A stretch of DNA of 64,000 nucleotides, taken from positions 434,001-498,000 of the forward strand of contig NZ_BNBE01000001.1 in the NCBI RefSeq assembly GCF_014654895.1, given 5' to 3'. Shown here piece by piece: positions 52,707 through 60,445 of this stretch. The DNA comes from Streptomyces filamentosus (GTDB taxonomy: Bacteria; Actinomycetota; Actinomycetes; Streptomycetales; Streptomycetaceae). The position numbers were made by a program, and so were the translations under genes. The notes below the pieces were generated by a model. That model was not told where the DNA came from. It saw only the letters and a program-made list of their open reading frames with translations, and made no database searches. Position 1 is the first letter of the stretch. Every line of letters begins with the position of its first letter.

Positions 52707-53189
52707 GTGGGTGTGTGGCAGCTCCTGATGGTGGCGACCGTGATGCTGCTCGGCCTGTTCGGGGTCCTCGCGCCCGGCGTGCCGGGCACCTGGCTGGTGT
52801 GGGCGGCCGTGCTCTGGTGGTCGCTGCACGAGCAGACCGGCCTGGCGTGGATCCTGCTGGTGTCCTCGACCGCGCTGCTGCTGCTCACCCAGGTCGTCGT
52901 CTGGCAGCTGCCGCCGCGCCGCTTCCGGGGCGTAGGCCTCACCCGCCGGACCATCGGGTACGCGGGCGCGGGCGCCCTCCTCGGCTTCGTGCTGCTGCCG
53001 GTGGTCGGCGCGGTCCCCGGCTTCGTCGGCGGGATCTACCTCTCGGAGCGGCTGCGGCTCGGCGGCCACGGCCAGGCCCGCACGGCGACCCGGGCGATCA
53101 TGCGGGCGGCGGGGACGAGCGTGCTGGTCGAGCTCTTCGCCTGTCTGCTGGTCGTGGGCGCGTGGGCGGGCGCGGTCATCCGGGGGTGA
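52707..53189 (+). CDS. DUF456-family small membrane protein
   Basis: Integral-membrane protein of 160 residues with four to five helices. The N-terminal pair includes the Gly-rich turn GLFGVLAPGVPGTWLVW, which is the DUF456 signature. The C-terminal helix is SVLVELFACLLVVGAWAGAV. Function is unknown. The GTG at 52707 has GGGGGAGG nine bases upstream; an ATG six codons earlier is less likely. Its end overlaps the end of the convergent Ada-AlkA gene by 14 bases. Confidence 0.82.
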   Translation: MGVWQLLMVATVMLLGLFGVLAPGVPGTWLVWAAVLWWSLHEQTGLAWILLVSSTALLLLTQVVVWQLPPRRFRGVGLTRRTIGYAGAGALLGFVLLPVVGAVPGFVGGIYLSERLRLGGHGQARTATRAIMRAAGTSVLVELFACLLVVGAWAGAVIRG

Positions 53190-54519
53190 CGGCCTCCAGG
53201 TAGCGCCGGGCGTACGACCTCCAGGGCGCCCGGCGCGGCGCGTCGGGGACGTCCGGGGCGGGGACGTCCGGGTCGCCGAGGGAGCGGGTGCGGATCAGGG
53301 CGGCGGTGCGGGGGCCGACGCCGGGCACGTCCGCGAGCGCGCGGGCGGCCTCGTCGCGGTCGGCGCCCGGGTCGAGGCGGAGGGCGCCGCCGTCGAGGGC
53401 GCGGGCGAGCGGCCCGGCGACGGGGTGGCCGGTGAGGTCCGCCGGGGTGGGGAAGAGCGCCCGGAGGGTGCCGTCGGGGGCGTCCAGCGGGGTGCCGTGC
53501 TCCGCCAGGACGCGGGCCGACTCCTCGGGGCCGAGCACGGCCCGCAGGGCGTACTCCTCCGGGTCGGCGGCGCCCGGTGAGCGGACGCCGGGGCGGGCGG
53601 CGACCTCGGGGGCGAGCAGCGGGTCGGCGGCGAGCCGTTCGGCGACGGCGTACGGGTCGGCGTCGAGGTCGAGGAGGCGGCGCAGCCGGTGCACGGCGGT
53701 GGTGAGGTCGCGCAGGTCGGCGAGGTGCAGCCGGGCCTCCAGCCAGGGGCCGGGCGCCCGTTCGCCGACGGCGACGACCCCGGGGCCGTACGGCAGCCGC
53801 AGGGTGCGCCGGTAGGTGCGGGCGCCGGGGCGTCCGGTGACCTCCTCGACGCCCGGCAGTGCCTCGGCGGCCAGCAGGTCGAAGACCTCGCCGGCGGCGT
53901 ACGGGCCCCGGTGGGCGAGGCGCAGCGGGACGCCCGAGGCGGTGGCGGGGACGGCGGCCGTCTCGGCGCGCAGGGCGGTGGGGGTGCGGGCGTAGACGGC
54001 CCGGATGGTGTCGTTGAACTGGCGGACGCTGCTGAAGCCCGCGGCGAAGGCGACGTCGGTGACCGGCAGGGCGGTGGTCTGGAGCAGGACCCGGGCGGTG
54101 TGGGCCCGCTGGGCGCGGGCGAGCGCCACCGGTCCCGCGCCGAGCTCGGCGGTGAGCTGGCGCTGGACCTGGCGGGTGCTGTAGCCGAGGCGGACGGCGA
54201 GGCCGGGGACGCCCTCGCGGTCCACGACCCCGTCGCCGATCATCCGCACGGCCCGGCCGACGACGTCGGCCCGGACGTTCCACGCGGCGGAGCCGGGCAC
54301 CGCGTCGGGGCGGCAGCGGCGGCAGGCGCGGAAGCCGTGGCCCTGGGCGGCGGCGGCCGTGGGGAAGAAGGCGACGTTCCGCCGCTTGGGGGTGACGGCG
54401 GGGCAGCTGGGCCGGCAGTAGATGCCGGTGGTCCGGACGGCGAAGAAGAACTCGCCGTCGAACCGCGCGTCCCTGCTGCTCACCGCCTGGTAGCGGGGGT
54501 CGCACTCGTCGTCGGTCAT
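53176..54519 (-). CDS. alkA: Ada-AlkA fusion: DNA-3-methyladenine glycosylase II with AraC-type HTH
   Basis: DNA alkylation-repair protein of 447 residues. The N-terminal Ada zinc domain has four cysteines as IYCRPSC and ACRRCRP, which accept methyl groups from phosphotriesters and activate transcription. An AraC-type helix-turn-helix follows (VPGLAVRLGYSTRQVQRQL; TDVAFAAGFSSVRQFND). The glycosylase part has AlkA_N and the HhH motif VPGVGPRTAALI. Compared with usual AlkA proteins the segment after GDPDVPAPD is shorter by roughly 25 residues before WRSYARRYL, so part of the C-terminal helix bundle is missing. It probably controls its own gene; an AidB-like protein sits 6 kb away. Confidence 0.85.
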   Translation of the reverse strand: MTDDECDPRYQAVSSRDARFDGEFFFAVRTTGIYCRPSCPAVTPKRRNVAFFPTAAAAQGHGFRACRRCRPDAVPGSAAWNVRADVVGRAVRMIGDGVVDREGVPGLAVRLGYSTRQVQRQLTAELGAGPVALARAQRAHTARVLLQTTALPVTDVAFAAGFSSVRQFNDTIRAVYARTPTALRAETAAVPATASGVPLRLAHRGPYAAGEVFDLLAAEALPGVEEVTGRPGARTYRRTLRLPYGPGVVAVGERAPGPWLEARLHLADLRDLTTAVHRLRRLLDLDADPYAVAERLAADPLLAPEVAARPGVRSPGAADPEEYALRAVLGPEESARVLAEHGTPLDAPDGTLRALFPTPADLTGHPVAGPLARALDGGALRLDPGADRDEAARALADVPGVGPRTAALIRTRSLGDPDVPAPDVPDAPRRAPWRSYARRYLEAVTPG

Positions 54520-54582
54520 GCCCTCCAGTGTGCGCCGCGGGAACGACGCGCACCGGCGGGATTCGGACATGACGTCGGTGGT

Positions 54583-54606
54583 GCCGGCGCCCGGTCCGGC
54601 GCCGGC
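54583..54606 (-). terminator. Hairpin after rsgA
   Basis: GCCGGCGCC-CGGTCC-GGCGCCGGC is a 9-bp perfect stem with a 6-base loop, 13 bp beyond the rsgA stop. Confidence 0.6.
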
Positions 54607-54619
54607 CGTCGGGCAGGCC

Positions 54620-55747
54620 CTAGCGGAGCCGGCCCTCGCGCTTGAAGGCCAGGGCGGCGCGGCCCTCGGCGCCCTTGCGCTTCCAGTCCTTGCGGATCTC
54701 GTGGCGCAGGCGGGCGTCGGTCTTGGCGACGAGCCGCTGGTTCTCGCGGAGCAGCTTGTGGTAGCTCTCCAGGCGGCGCACCGAGAGGGTGCCTTCCTCC
54801 AGGGCGGCGGCCACCGCGCAGCCGGGTTCGGCCTGGTGGGAGCAGTCGTGGAAGCGGCACTCGGCGGCCAGTTCCTCGATCTCCGCGAAGGTCTGGCCGA
54901 CGCCGGACTCCGCGTCCCACAGTCCGACGCCGCGCAGGCCGGGGGTGTCGATGAGGACCCCGCCGCCGGGCAGCACGAAGAGGTTGCGGGTGGTCGTGGT
55001 GTGTCGGCCCTTGCCGTCCACGTCACGGGCCGCCTGCACGGTCATGACGTCCTCGCCGACGAGGGCGTTGGCGAGGGTGGACTTCCCGGCGCCGGAGACG
55101 CCGAGGAGGACGGTGGTGCCGCCGGAGACGATCGCCCGGAGGGTGTCGACGCCCTCGCCGGTGGCGGAGCTGATCGGCACGACCTCGACGCCGGGCGCCG
55201 TGCCCTGCACGTCCTCCACCAGGTGGGAGAGGACGACGGGGTCGGGCACCAGGTCGGCCTTGGAGAGGACGACGGTGGGCTGGGCGCCGGACTCCCAGGC
55301 GAGGGAGAGGAAGCGCTCGATCCGGCCGAGGTCCAGCTCGACGGCGAGCGAGACGGTGATGACGGCGTGGTCGACGTTGGCCGCGAGGACCTGTCCCTCG
55401 GACCGCTTGGACGAGGTCGACCGCGCGAAGGCGGTGCGGCGCGGCAGGCAGGCCCGTACGTACCGGGGGTCGGACGCCCCCTCCGGGTCGACGGCGGCCC
55501 AGTCGCCCGTGCACACGACCCGCAGCGGGTCGTGCGGGGTCACGAAGGCGGTGTCGGCGCGGACGACCCCGTGGGCCGTGGCGACGTCGCACTGCCCCCG
55601 GTCGACCCTGACGACCCGGCCGGGGAGGAGTCCCTGGGCGGCGTACGGGGCGAAGCTCTCGGCCCAGCCGGCGTCCCAGCCGTGGGCTTCGAGGGAGGAC
55701 GAAGAGGTCGAGGTGGAGGTGGAGACGGGGGAAAGCGGGAAAGACAA
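54620..55747 (-). CDS. rsgA: RsgA-type ribosome small-subunit-dependent GTPase
   Basis: Circularly permuted GTPase of 375 residues that helps late 30S subunit maturation. The motif order is typical: G4 (VVLSKADLV) precedes the G1 P-loop (LLGVSGAGKSTLANALVG) and G3 (LIDTPGLRG). The C-terminal zinc site is CRFHDCSHQAEPGC. An N-terminal OB-like region (GRVVRVDRGQCDVATAHGVV) is present. A TTG start at 55747 is chosen: GAAGGG lies six bases upstream and no ATG or GTG near it has a ribosome binding site. The N-terminus is Ser/Thr-rich. Streptomyces often has a second copy elsewhere. Confidence 0.88.
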   Translation of the reverse strand: MSFPLSPVSTSTSTSSSSLEAHGWDAGWAESFAPYAAQGLLPGRVVRVDRGQCDVATAHGVVRADTAFVTPHDPLRVVCTGDWAAVDPEGASDPRYVRACLPRRTAFARSTSSKRSEGQVLAANVDHAVITVSLAVELDLGRIERFLSLAWESGAQPTVVLSKADLVPDPVVLSHLVEDVQGTAPGVEVVPISSATGEGVDTLRAIVSGGTTVLLGVSGAGKSTLANALVGEDVMTVQAARDVDGKGRHTTTTRNLFVLPGGGVLIDTPGLRGVGLWDAESGVGQTFAEIEELAAECRFHDCSHQAEPGCAVAAALEEGTLSVRRLESYHKLLRENQRLVAKTDARLRHEIRKDWKRKGAEGRAALAFKREGRLR

Positions 55748-55806
55748 GGGGGACCCTTCGGAGGGCGGCCCCGGCGGCGCGCCGTGCGCGCGGAGATCGA
55801 GTGGTG

Positions 55807-55878
55807 TCAGCCGGAGGCCACGGAGGTGGGAACGATGAACTCCTGAATGCGGGCAGCGCCCGTCACCGTGACAGTCAT
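55807..55878 (-). CDS. Possible 23-residue micro-ORF upstream of rsgA
   Basis: A short frame beginning ATG 55878 (or GTG 55881) with AGGAGG at 8-11 bases upstream, reading MTVTVTGAARIQEF at its start and ending VPTSVASG. It stops 60 bases before the rsgA TTG. The strong ribosome binding site makes translation plausible. It could be a leader peptide controlling rsgA, or fortuitous. No database homologue can be claimed from here. Confidence 0.35.
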   Translation of the reverse strand: MTVTVTGAARIQEFIVPTSVASG

Positions 55879-55982
55879 CACTGTCCTCACCTCCTGCTTG
55901 GCGCTCGACGAACCGACACCGCGTCCCCCTGGGGGGAGCGGACGGACGGAACCATAGCCCCGCCGCCCGGCACGGCACCACC

Positions 55983-55992
55983 GATTTAAATC
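55983..55992. promoter_or_regulatory. AT-rich palindrome upstream of rsgA leader
   Basis: GATTTAAATC is a perfect 10-bp palindrome in otherwise GC-rich DNA, upstream of the micro-ORF and downstream of the DJ-1/AraC gene. It could be part of a promoter or operator; the evidence is composition only. Confidence 0.25.
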
Positions 55993-56035
55993 CGGCATCG
56001 GATCCGGGGGCTGGGGCCGCCGCGTCCTCCGGGTC

Positions 56036-56992
56036 TCACACCGCCGGGGTGGCGGTCCCCCGGAAGGTGCGGCGGTAGGCCATCGGGGAGACGCCGATGG
56101 CGGAGTGCAGGTGCTCGCGCAGGGAGGTGCCGGTGGCGAAGCCGACCTGGCCGGCGATGTCGTCGACGGGCAGGTCGGTGGTCTCCAGGAGGTGCCGGGC
56201 CCGGGAGACGCGCTGCTGGATGAGCCAGCGGCCGGGGCTCATGCCGACCTCGTCGCCGAAGCGGCGGGCGAAGGTCCGCAGGCTCATCCGGGCGTGGGCG
56301 GCGAGCCGGTCCAGGGTCAGCGGTTCGTGGAGGTTCTCCAGCGCCCACTGGCGGGTGGCGGAGGTGCCGTGGGCGGACGGCGGGGGCACCGGGTGCTCGA
56401 TGTACTGGGCCTGGCCGCCCTCCCGCCACGGCGGTACGACGCAGATCCGGGCCACGTGGTTGGCGACGGCCGCGCCGTGGTCCCGCCGGACGACGTGGAG
56501 GCAGACGTCGACGCCGGAGGCGGCGCCGGCCGAGGTCAGCACGTCGCCGTCGTCCACGAACAGCACGTCCGGGTCGAGGTCGACCTGCGGGTACCAGGAC
56601 CGGAAGACCTCGGCGACGGCCCAGTGGGTGGCGACGGGCCGGCCGTCGAGCAGCCCGGCGGCGGCGAGCACGAAGGCGCCCGTGCAGATGGAGACGAGCC
56701 GGGTGCCGGGCCGGATCCGGGCCAGGGCCTCGGCCGCGCCGGGCGGGAGTTCGCGGGCGAGGCGGGAGATGTCGAAGGGCGGCAGCAGCACGGTGTCGGC
56801 CTCGGCGAGGATCTCGGGGCCGTGGCCGACCGTGACCGAGAAGTCGGCGTTCGTGGTGACGGGGCCGCCGTCGACGGAGCAGGTCAGGACCTCGTAGCGG
56901 TCCTGGAGGGTGCCGAAGACGCGGCTGGGGATGCCCAGCTCGAAGGCGTAGACCCCCTCCAGGGCGAGGACGGCGACGCGGTGGACGGCCAT
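56036..56992 (-). CDS. GlxA-type AraC regulator with DJ-1/PfpI domain
   Basis: Regulator of 318 residues. The N-terminal DJ-1/PfpI-like domain (HRVAVLALEGVYAFELGIPS; LVSICTGAFVLAAAGLLDG, with Cys at the nucleophile elbow; ATHWA) is followed by an AraC-type helix-turn-helix (LTLDRLAAHARMSLRTFARR; VDDIAGQVGFATGTSLREH). Proteins like this usually sense a metabolite or reactive species. The ATG at 56992 is chosen. It is divergent from the quinone oxidoreductase gene, with a palindrome in between, so that gene is its probable target. Confidence 0.85.
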   Translation of the reverse strand: MAVHRVAVLALEGVYAFELGIPSRVFGTLQDRYEVLTCSVDGGPVTTNADFSVTVGHGPEILAEADTVLLPPFDISRLARELPPGAAEALARIRPGTRLVSICTGAFVLAAAGLLDGRPVATHWAVAEVFRSWYPQVDLDPDVLFVDDGDVLTSAGAASGVDVCLHVVRRDHGAAVANHVARICVVPPWREGGQAQYIEHPVPPPSAHGTSATRQWALENLHEPLTLDRLAAHARMSLRTFARRFGDEVGMSPGRWLIQQRVSRARHLLETTDLPVDDIAGQVGFATGTSLREHLHSAIGVSPMAYRRTFRGTATPAV

Positions 56993-57012
56993 GGCATGAT
57001 CCCGTCGTAAGT

Positions 57013-57026
57013 TGGCATTCATGCCA
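57013..57026. promoter_or_regulatory. TGGCAT-TC-ATGCCA operator between regulator and oxidoreductase
   Basis: A perfect 14-bp dyad located 21 bp upstream of the regulator start and 37 bp upstream of the oxidoreductase start. A GGCATGAT copy next to it (56993-57000) may be an extra half-site. Confidence 0.5.
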
Positions 57027-57062
57027 TGGTACGGCCGGGGGCGCCCGGGCGAGGCTGGACGC

Positions 57063-58049
57063 ATGACGAACCACGCCGACACGGCCACCGCCCCCGCCAC
57101 GCCCGCCGCCCCCACCATGCGCGCCATCAGCCAGGACGTCCACGGCGCCCCCGACGTCCTCAGGGAGGTCGTGCTCCCCCGCCCGGTGCCCGGCCCCGGC
57201 CAGATCCTCGTCGCCGTCCGCGCGGCCGGGGTGAACCCGACCGACTGGAAGCACCGCACGGCCGGCTTCTTCGTCGACCGCCTGCCGCTCGTCCTCGGCT
57301 GGGACGTGTCCGGCGTCGTCGCGGCCGTCGGCTTCGGCGTCACCCTCTTCAAGCCGGGCGACGAGGTCTTCGGGATGCTGCCCTACCCCCACGGCGTCGG
57401 CTCCCACGCCGAGTACGTGACGGGCCCCGCCCGCGCCTTCGCCGCCAAGCCCGCCGGCCTCGACCACGTCCAGGCCGGGGCCCTGCCGCTCGCCGCCCTC
57501 ACCGCGTACCAGGCGCTCGTCGACACCGCCGGGGTCCGCGCGGGGCAGCGGGTGCTGGTCCACGGCGCGGCCGGCGGCGTCGGCCACCTCGCCGTCCAGA
57601 TCGCGAAGGCCCGGGGCGCGTACGTCATCGGCACCGCCAGCGCCCCGAAGCACGACTTCCTCCGCTCGCTCGGCGCGGACGAGGTCGTCGACTACCGCAC
57701 CACCGACTTCCGGGACGCCGTCCGGGACGTCGACGTGGTGCTCGACACCGTGTCGGGCGACACCCGCGTCCGCTCCCTCGACGTGCTGCGCCCCGGCGGC
57801 GTCCTCGTCGGGCTCCTGCCGGGGACCGACCCCGAGGAGGCCGAGAGGGCCCGGGCCCGCGGGGTCCGCGTGGAGAACCTCCTCGTGGAGGCCGACCACG
57901 CCGGGATGAACGCCGTCGCCGCGCTGGCCGCGTCCGGCGCCCTGCGCGCCCACGTCGAGGCCGTCTTCCCCCTGTCCGAGGCCGCCGACGCCCACGCCCT
58001 GGGCGAGACGGACCGCACCACCGGCAAGATCGTGCTGACCGTCTCCTGA
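57063..58049 (+). CDS. NADPH:quinone reductase-type MDR oxidoreductase
   Basis: Zinc-free medium-chain dehydrogenase of 328 residues, of the quinone-oxidoreductase kind. The N-terminal GroES-like domain has AVRAAGVNPTDWKHRTAG; the Rossmann domain has LVHGAAGGVGHLAVQIAKA with NADPH binding. No structural or catalytic zinc ligands are seen. The ATG at 57063 has GAGG upstream. It is divergent from the DJ-1/AraC regulator, implying induction by an electrophilic or quinone-like compound. Confidence 0.88.
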   Translation: MTNHADTATAPATPAAPTMRAISQDVHGAPDVLREVVLPRPVPGPGQILVAVRAAGVNPTDWKHRTAGFFVDRLPLVLGWDVSGVVAAVGFGVTLFKPGDEVFGMLPYPHGVGSHAEYVTGPARAFAAKPAGLDHVQAGALPLAALTAYQALVDTAGVRAGQRVLVHGAAGGVGHLAVQIAKARGAYVIGTASAPKHDFLRSLGADEVVDYRTTDFRDAVRDVDVVLDTVSGDTRVRSLDVLRPGGVLVGLLPGTDPEEAERARARGVRVENLLVEADHAGMNAVAALAASGALRAHVEAVFPLSEAADAHALGETDRTTGKIVLTVS

Positions 58050-58145
58050 ACCCCCGCCCCCCGGGATCCCGCCGCCGGTTCCGTGGCCGCCTCCGTGTCC
58101 GATCCGTACAAGACCGGGCGGGGGCGGCGCGCCTAGCGTGGCGGG

Positions 58146-58571
58146 ATGGACACGACACCTCGCATCGCCCCCCGTCTCGACCTCGTCGGCCTCGTCGTCG
58201 CGGACATGGCGGCCTCGCTCGCCTTCTACCGGCGCCTCGGCCTGGACGTCCCGGAGGGCGCCGAGGACGCCCCGCACGTGGAGGCGGCGCTGCCCGGCGG
58301 GCTGCGGATCGCCTGGGACACGGAGGAGTCCGTCCGTTCCTTCGACCCGGGATGGACGCGGCCCTCGGGCGGCAACCGGGTCGAGCTGGCCTTCCGGTGC
58401 GGGTCGGCCGCGGAGGTGGACGCGGTGTACGCGGAGCTGACCGCCGCCGGGCACCCGGGGCACCTGGAGCCCTGGGACGCCGTGTGGGGCCAGCGCTACG
58501 CGGTGGTCCTGGACCCGGACGGCGGCGGGGTCTCGCTCTTCGCGGACGTGCCGGCGGACCCCCGGGCGTAG
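58146..58571 (+). CDS. VOC/glyoxalase-fold protein
   Basis: Small protein of 141 residues with the vicinal oxygen chelate fold of glyoxalase/bleomycin-resistance proteins. The sequence LDLVGLVVADMAASLAFYRRLG is the classical first motif, and WGQRYAVVLDPDGGGVSLFA closes the second half. Catalytic metal ligands are not certain, so it could be an enzyme or a ligand-binding protein. Its last 76 bases overlap the end of the convergent AraC gene. Confidence 0.85.
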   Translation: MDTTPRIAPRLDLVGLVVADMAASLAFYRRLGLDVPEGAEDAPHVEAALPGGLRIAWDTEESVRSFDPGWTRPSGGNRVELAFRCGSAAEVDAVYAELTAAGHPGHLEPWDAVWGQRYAVVLDPDGGGVSLFADVPADPRA

Positions 58572-59248
58572 GCCCCGGGGGTGGTCCCGGCGAGGGCTCG
58601 GGTGTCGCGGGTCAGGTGGGCCTGGTCCGCGTAGCCCGCGCGGGCGGCCGCCCGGCCTGGCGGGACCCCGGCCCGCAGCAGGGCCAGGGCGCGCTGGAGG
58701 CGGAGGACGCGGGCGAGGGTCTGGGGCCCGTAGCCGAAGGCGTCCAGGGAGAGCCGGTGGAGGCGGCGGACGCCGAGGCCCAGGGCGTCGGCCGTCTCGG
58801 CGACGGGGCGGCCCGCGCCGAGCCGGGCGGCGACCGCGCGGAGCAGCGGGTCGGGCGGTCCGGCGTCGGCCGCGCGGCGGAGCCCGTACGCCTCCAGGGC
58901 CGCGGCCGGGTCGGGGGCGGCGCCGATCCGGCCGGCGAGGCGGCGGGCCCGGGCGGCGTCCCACAGGTCGGCGAGGTCCACGCGCCGGTCGCGGAGCGCG
59001 GCGGCGGGGACGCCGAGGAGGCGGGGGGCGTCGCCGGGGGCGAAGCGGAGTCCGGCGTAGCGGGCGACGGCCTCGGCCGAGCGGTGGGCGCGGGTGTCGG
59101 GGCCCGCGACGAGGAGCCGGCCGTCGGCCCAGATCAGGTCCATGCACCCGTCGGGGAGGACGGTCGCGGCGGAGACGACGGGGGCCGGTGCCGTCCGGGT
59201 CCACAGGACGGCGCCGTCGAGCCGGGCGGGGCGTTCCTCGTACACCAC
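58496..59248 (-). CDS. AraC-family regulator
   Basis: Regulator of 250 residues. The N-terminal half is an uncharacterised domain of the DUF6597 kind (LPDGCMDLIWADGRLLVAGPD). The C-terminal double helix-turn-helix includes VAETADALGLGVRRLHRLSL and PPGRAAARAGYADQAHLTRD. The stop at 58496 lies inside the VOC gene, so the two genes overlap at their 3' ends by 76 bases. It may control that VOC gene, though no operator is evident. Confidence 0.82.
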   Translation of the reverse strand: MVYEERPARLDGAVLWTRTAPAPVVSAATVLPDGCMDLIWADGRLLVAGPDTRAHRSAEAVARYAGLRFAPGDAPRLLGVPAAALRDRRVDLADLWDAARARRLAGRIGAAPDPAAALEAYGLRRAADAGPPDPLLRAVAARLGAGRPVAETADALGLGVRRLHRLSLDAFGYGPQTLARVLRLQRALALLRAGVPPGRAAARAGYADQAHLTRDTRALAGTTPGAYARGSAGTSAKSETPPPSGSRTTA

Positions 59249-59303
59249 TCCTCCAGTGTCCCCGCTCCTCCGGCGTGCCCGCGGCTCCGGCGGCCCGCTC
59301 CGG

Positions 59304-60428
59304 TCACTCCTTCTCCCAGCCGGTGTGCAGGCGGGACTTCACGTCGTCCGGGGGGAGGAACCTGGACCAGCGCTCGGGGAACTCGGAGGGCATGTCCGGG
59401 TCGTCCTCGTCGACGTCCTCCGCCTCGGCGCGGATCCGGGCGACGAGCTCGGCGGCCTGGACGGCGCGGGCCCGTTCGTTGGCCTCGCGGGCGGCGGCGG
59501 TGGCCACGGACGGCCAGACGCGGTCGATGGCCGCGTTCACGGCGGCGCCGACGAGGACCGCGAAGGCGGAGACGCCGATCCACAGCAGGATGGCGATGGG
59601 GGCGGCGAGCGAGCCGTAGATGGTGGGGCCCTCGACCTGGCTGGTGAGGTAGATCCGCAGCAGGAAGCTGCCGAACGCCCACATCGCGAGGGCGACGAGC
59701 GCGCCCGGGATGTCCTCGATCCACGGCGATCTGACGGGGACGGAGACGTGGTAGAGCGTGGTGAGGAAGGCGATGGAGAGCAGGATGACGGCCGGCCAGT
59801 AGAGGACGGCGACGACGTCGGTGCCCCAGGGGACGAGTTCGACGACCCGGTCGGGGCCGACGACCGCGAGCGGCAGCACGACGGCTCCGATGAGCAGCGC
59901 CACGATGTAGAGGAGCAGCGCGAGGAGCCTGGTCTTGACGATGCCGCGCTGTCCGTCGAGGCCGTACATGACGGTGATGGTGTCGATGAAGACGTTGACC
60001 GCGCGGGAGCCGGACCACAGGGCGATGACGAAGCCGATCGAGATGAGATCGGGCCGTTTCGCCCGGGTGATGTCGTCGAGGATCGGCTGCGCGATCTCGG
60101 CGACGCCCCGGTCGGAGAGGATCGTTCCGGCCGCCCGGAGGATGTTCTCCTCGATGCTGGCGACGGTGTCGGTGTTGGTCCAGTCGTCGGCGTAGCCGAG
60201 GACGGCGATGAGGCCGAGCAGCAGGGGCGGCAGCGACAGCAGGGTGAAGAAGGCCGCCTCGGCGGCGAGGCCGAGGATCCGGTACTCGATGCACGAGTTG
60301 ACGGTGTCCTTGAGGAGCAGCCAGACCATCTTCCGCTTGGAGACGTTGCGGTAGAGGACGCGGGCCCGGTGGAGCCTGCTCCAGGGTCGCCGCTCCGGCC
60401 GTTCGGGTGTTTCGCTTGCTGCCTGCAC
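59304..60428 (-). CDS. YihY/BrkB-family inner membrane protein
   Basis: Integral-membrane protein of 374 residues with about six helices, of the YihY (formerly ribonuclease BN/BrkB) family; transporter-like, function unsettled. The signature AEAAFFTLLSLPPLLLGLIA and IYGSLAAPIAILLWIGVSAFAVLVGAAVNAA (central part) match. A Glu/Asp-rich C-terminal tail extends into the cytoplasm. The GTG at 60428 is taken as start. It is only 17 bp from the divergent AidB-like gene start, so its promoter lies within that gene's region. Confidence 0.85.
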   Translation of the reverse strand: MQAASETPERPERRPWSRLHRARVLYRNVSKRKMVWLLLKDTVNSCIEYRILGLAAEAAFFTLLSLPPLLLGLIAVLGYADDWTNTDTVASIEENILRAAGTILSDRGVAEIAQPILDDITRAKRPDLISIGFVIALWSGSRAVNVFIDTITVMYGLDGQRGIVKTRLLALLLYIVALLIGAVVLPLAVVGPDRVVELVPWGTDVVAVLYWPAVILLSIAFLTTLYHVSVPVRSPWIEDIPGALVALAMWAFGSFLLRIYLTSQVEGPTIYGSLAAPIAILLWIGVSAFAVLVGAAVNAAIDRVWPSVATAAAREANERARAVQAAELVARIRAEAEDVDEDDPDMPSEFPERWSRFLPPDDVKSRLHTGWEKE

Positions 60429-60445
60429 CTGCTTACCGTATCGGC

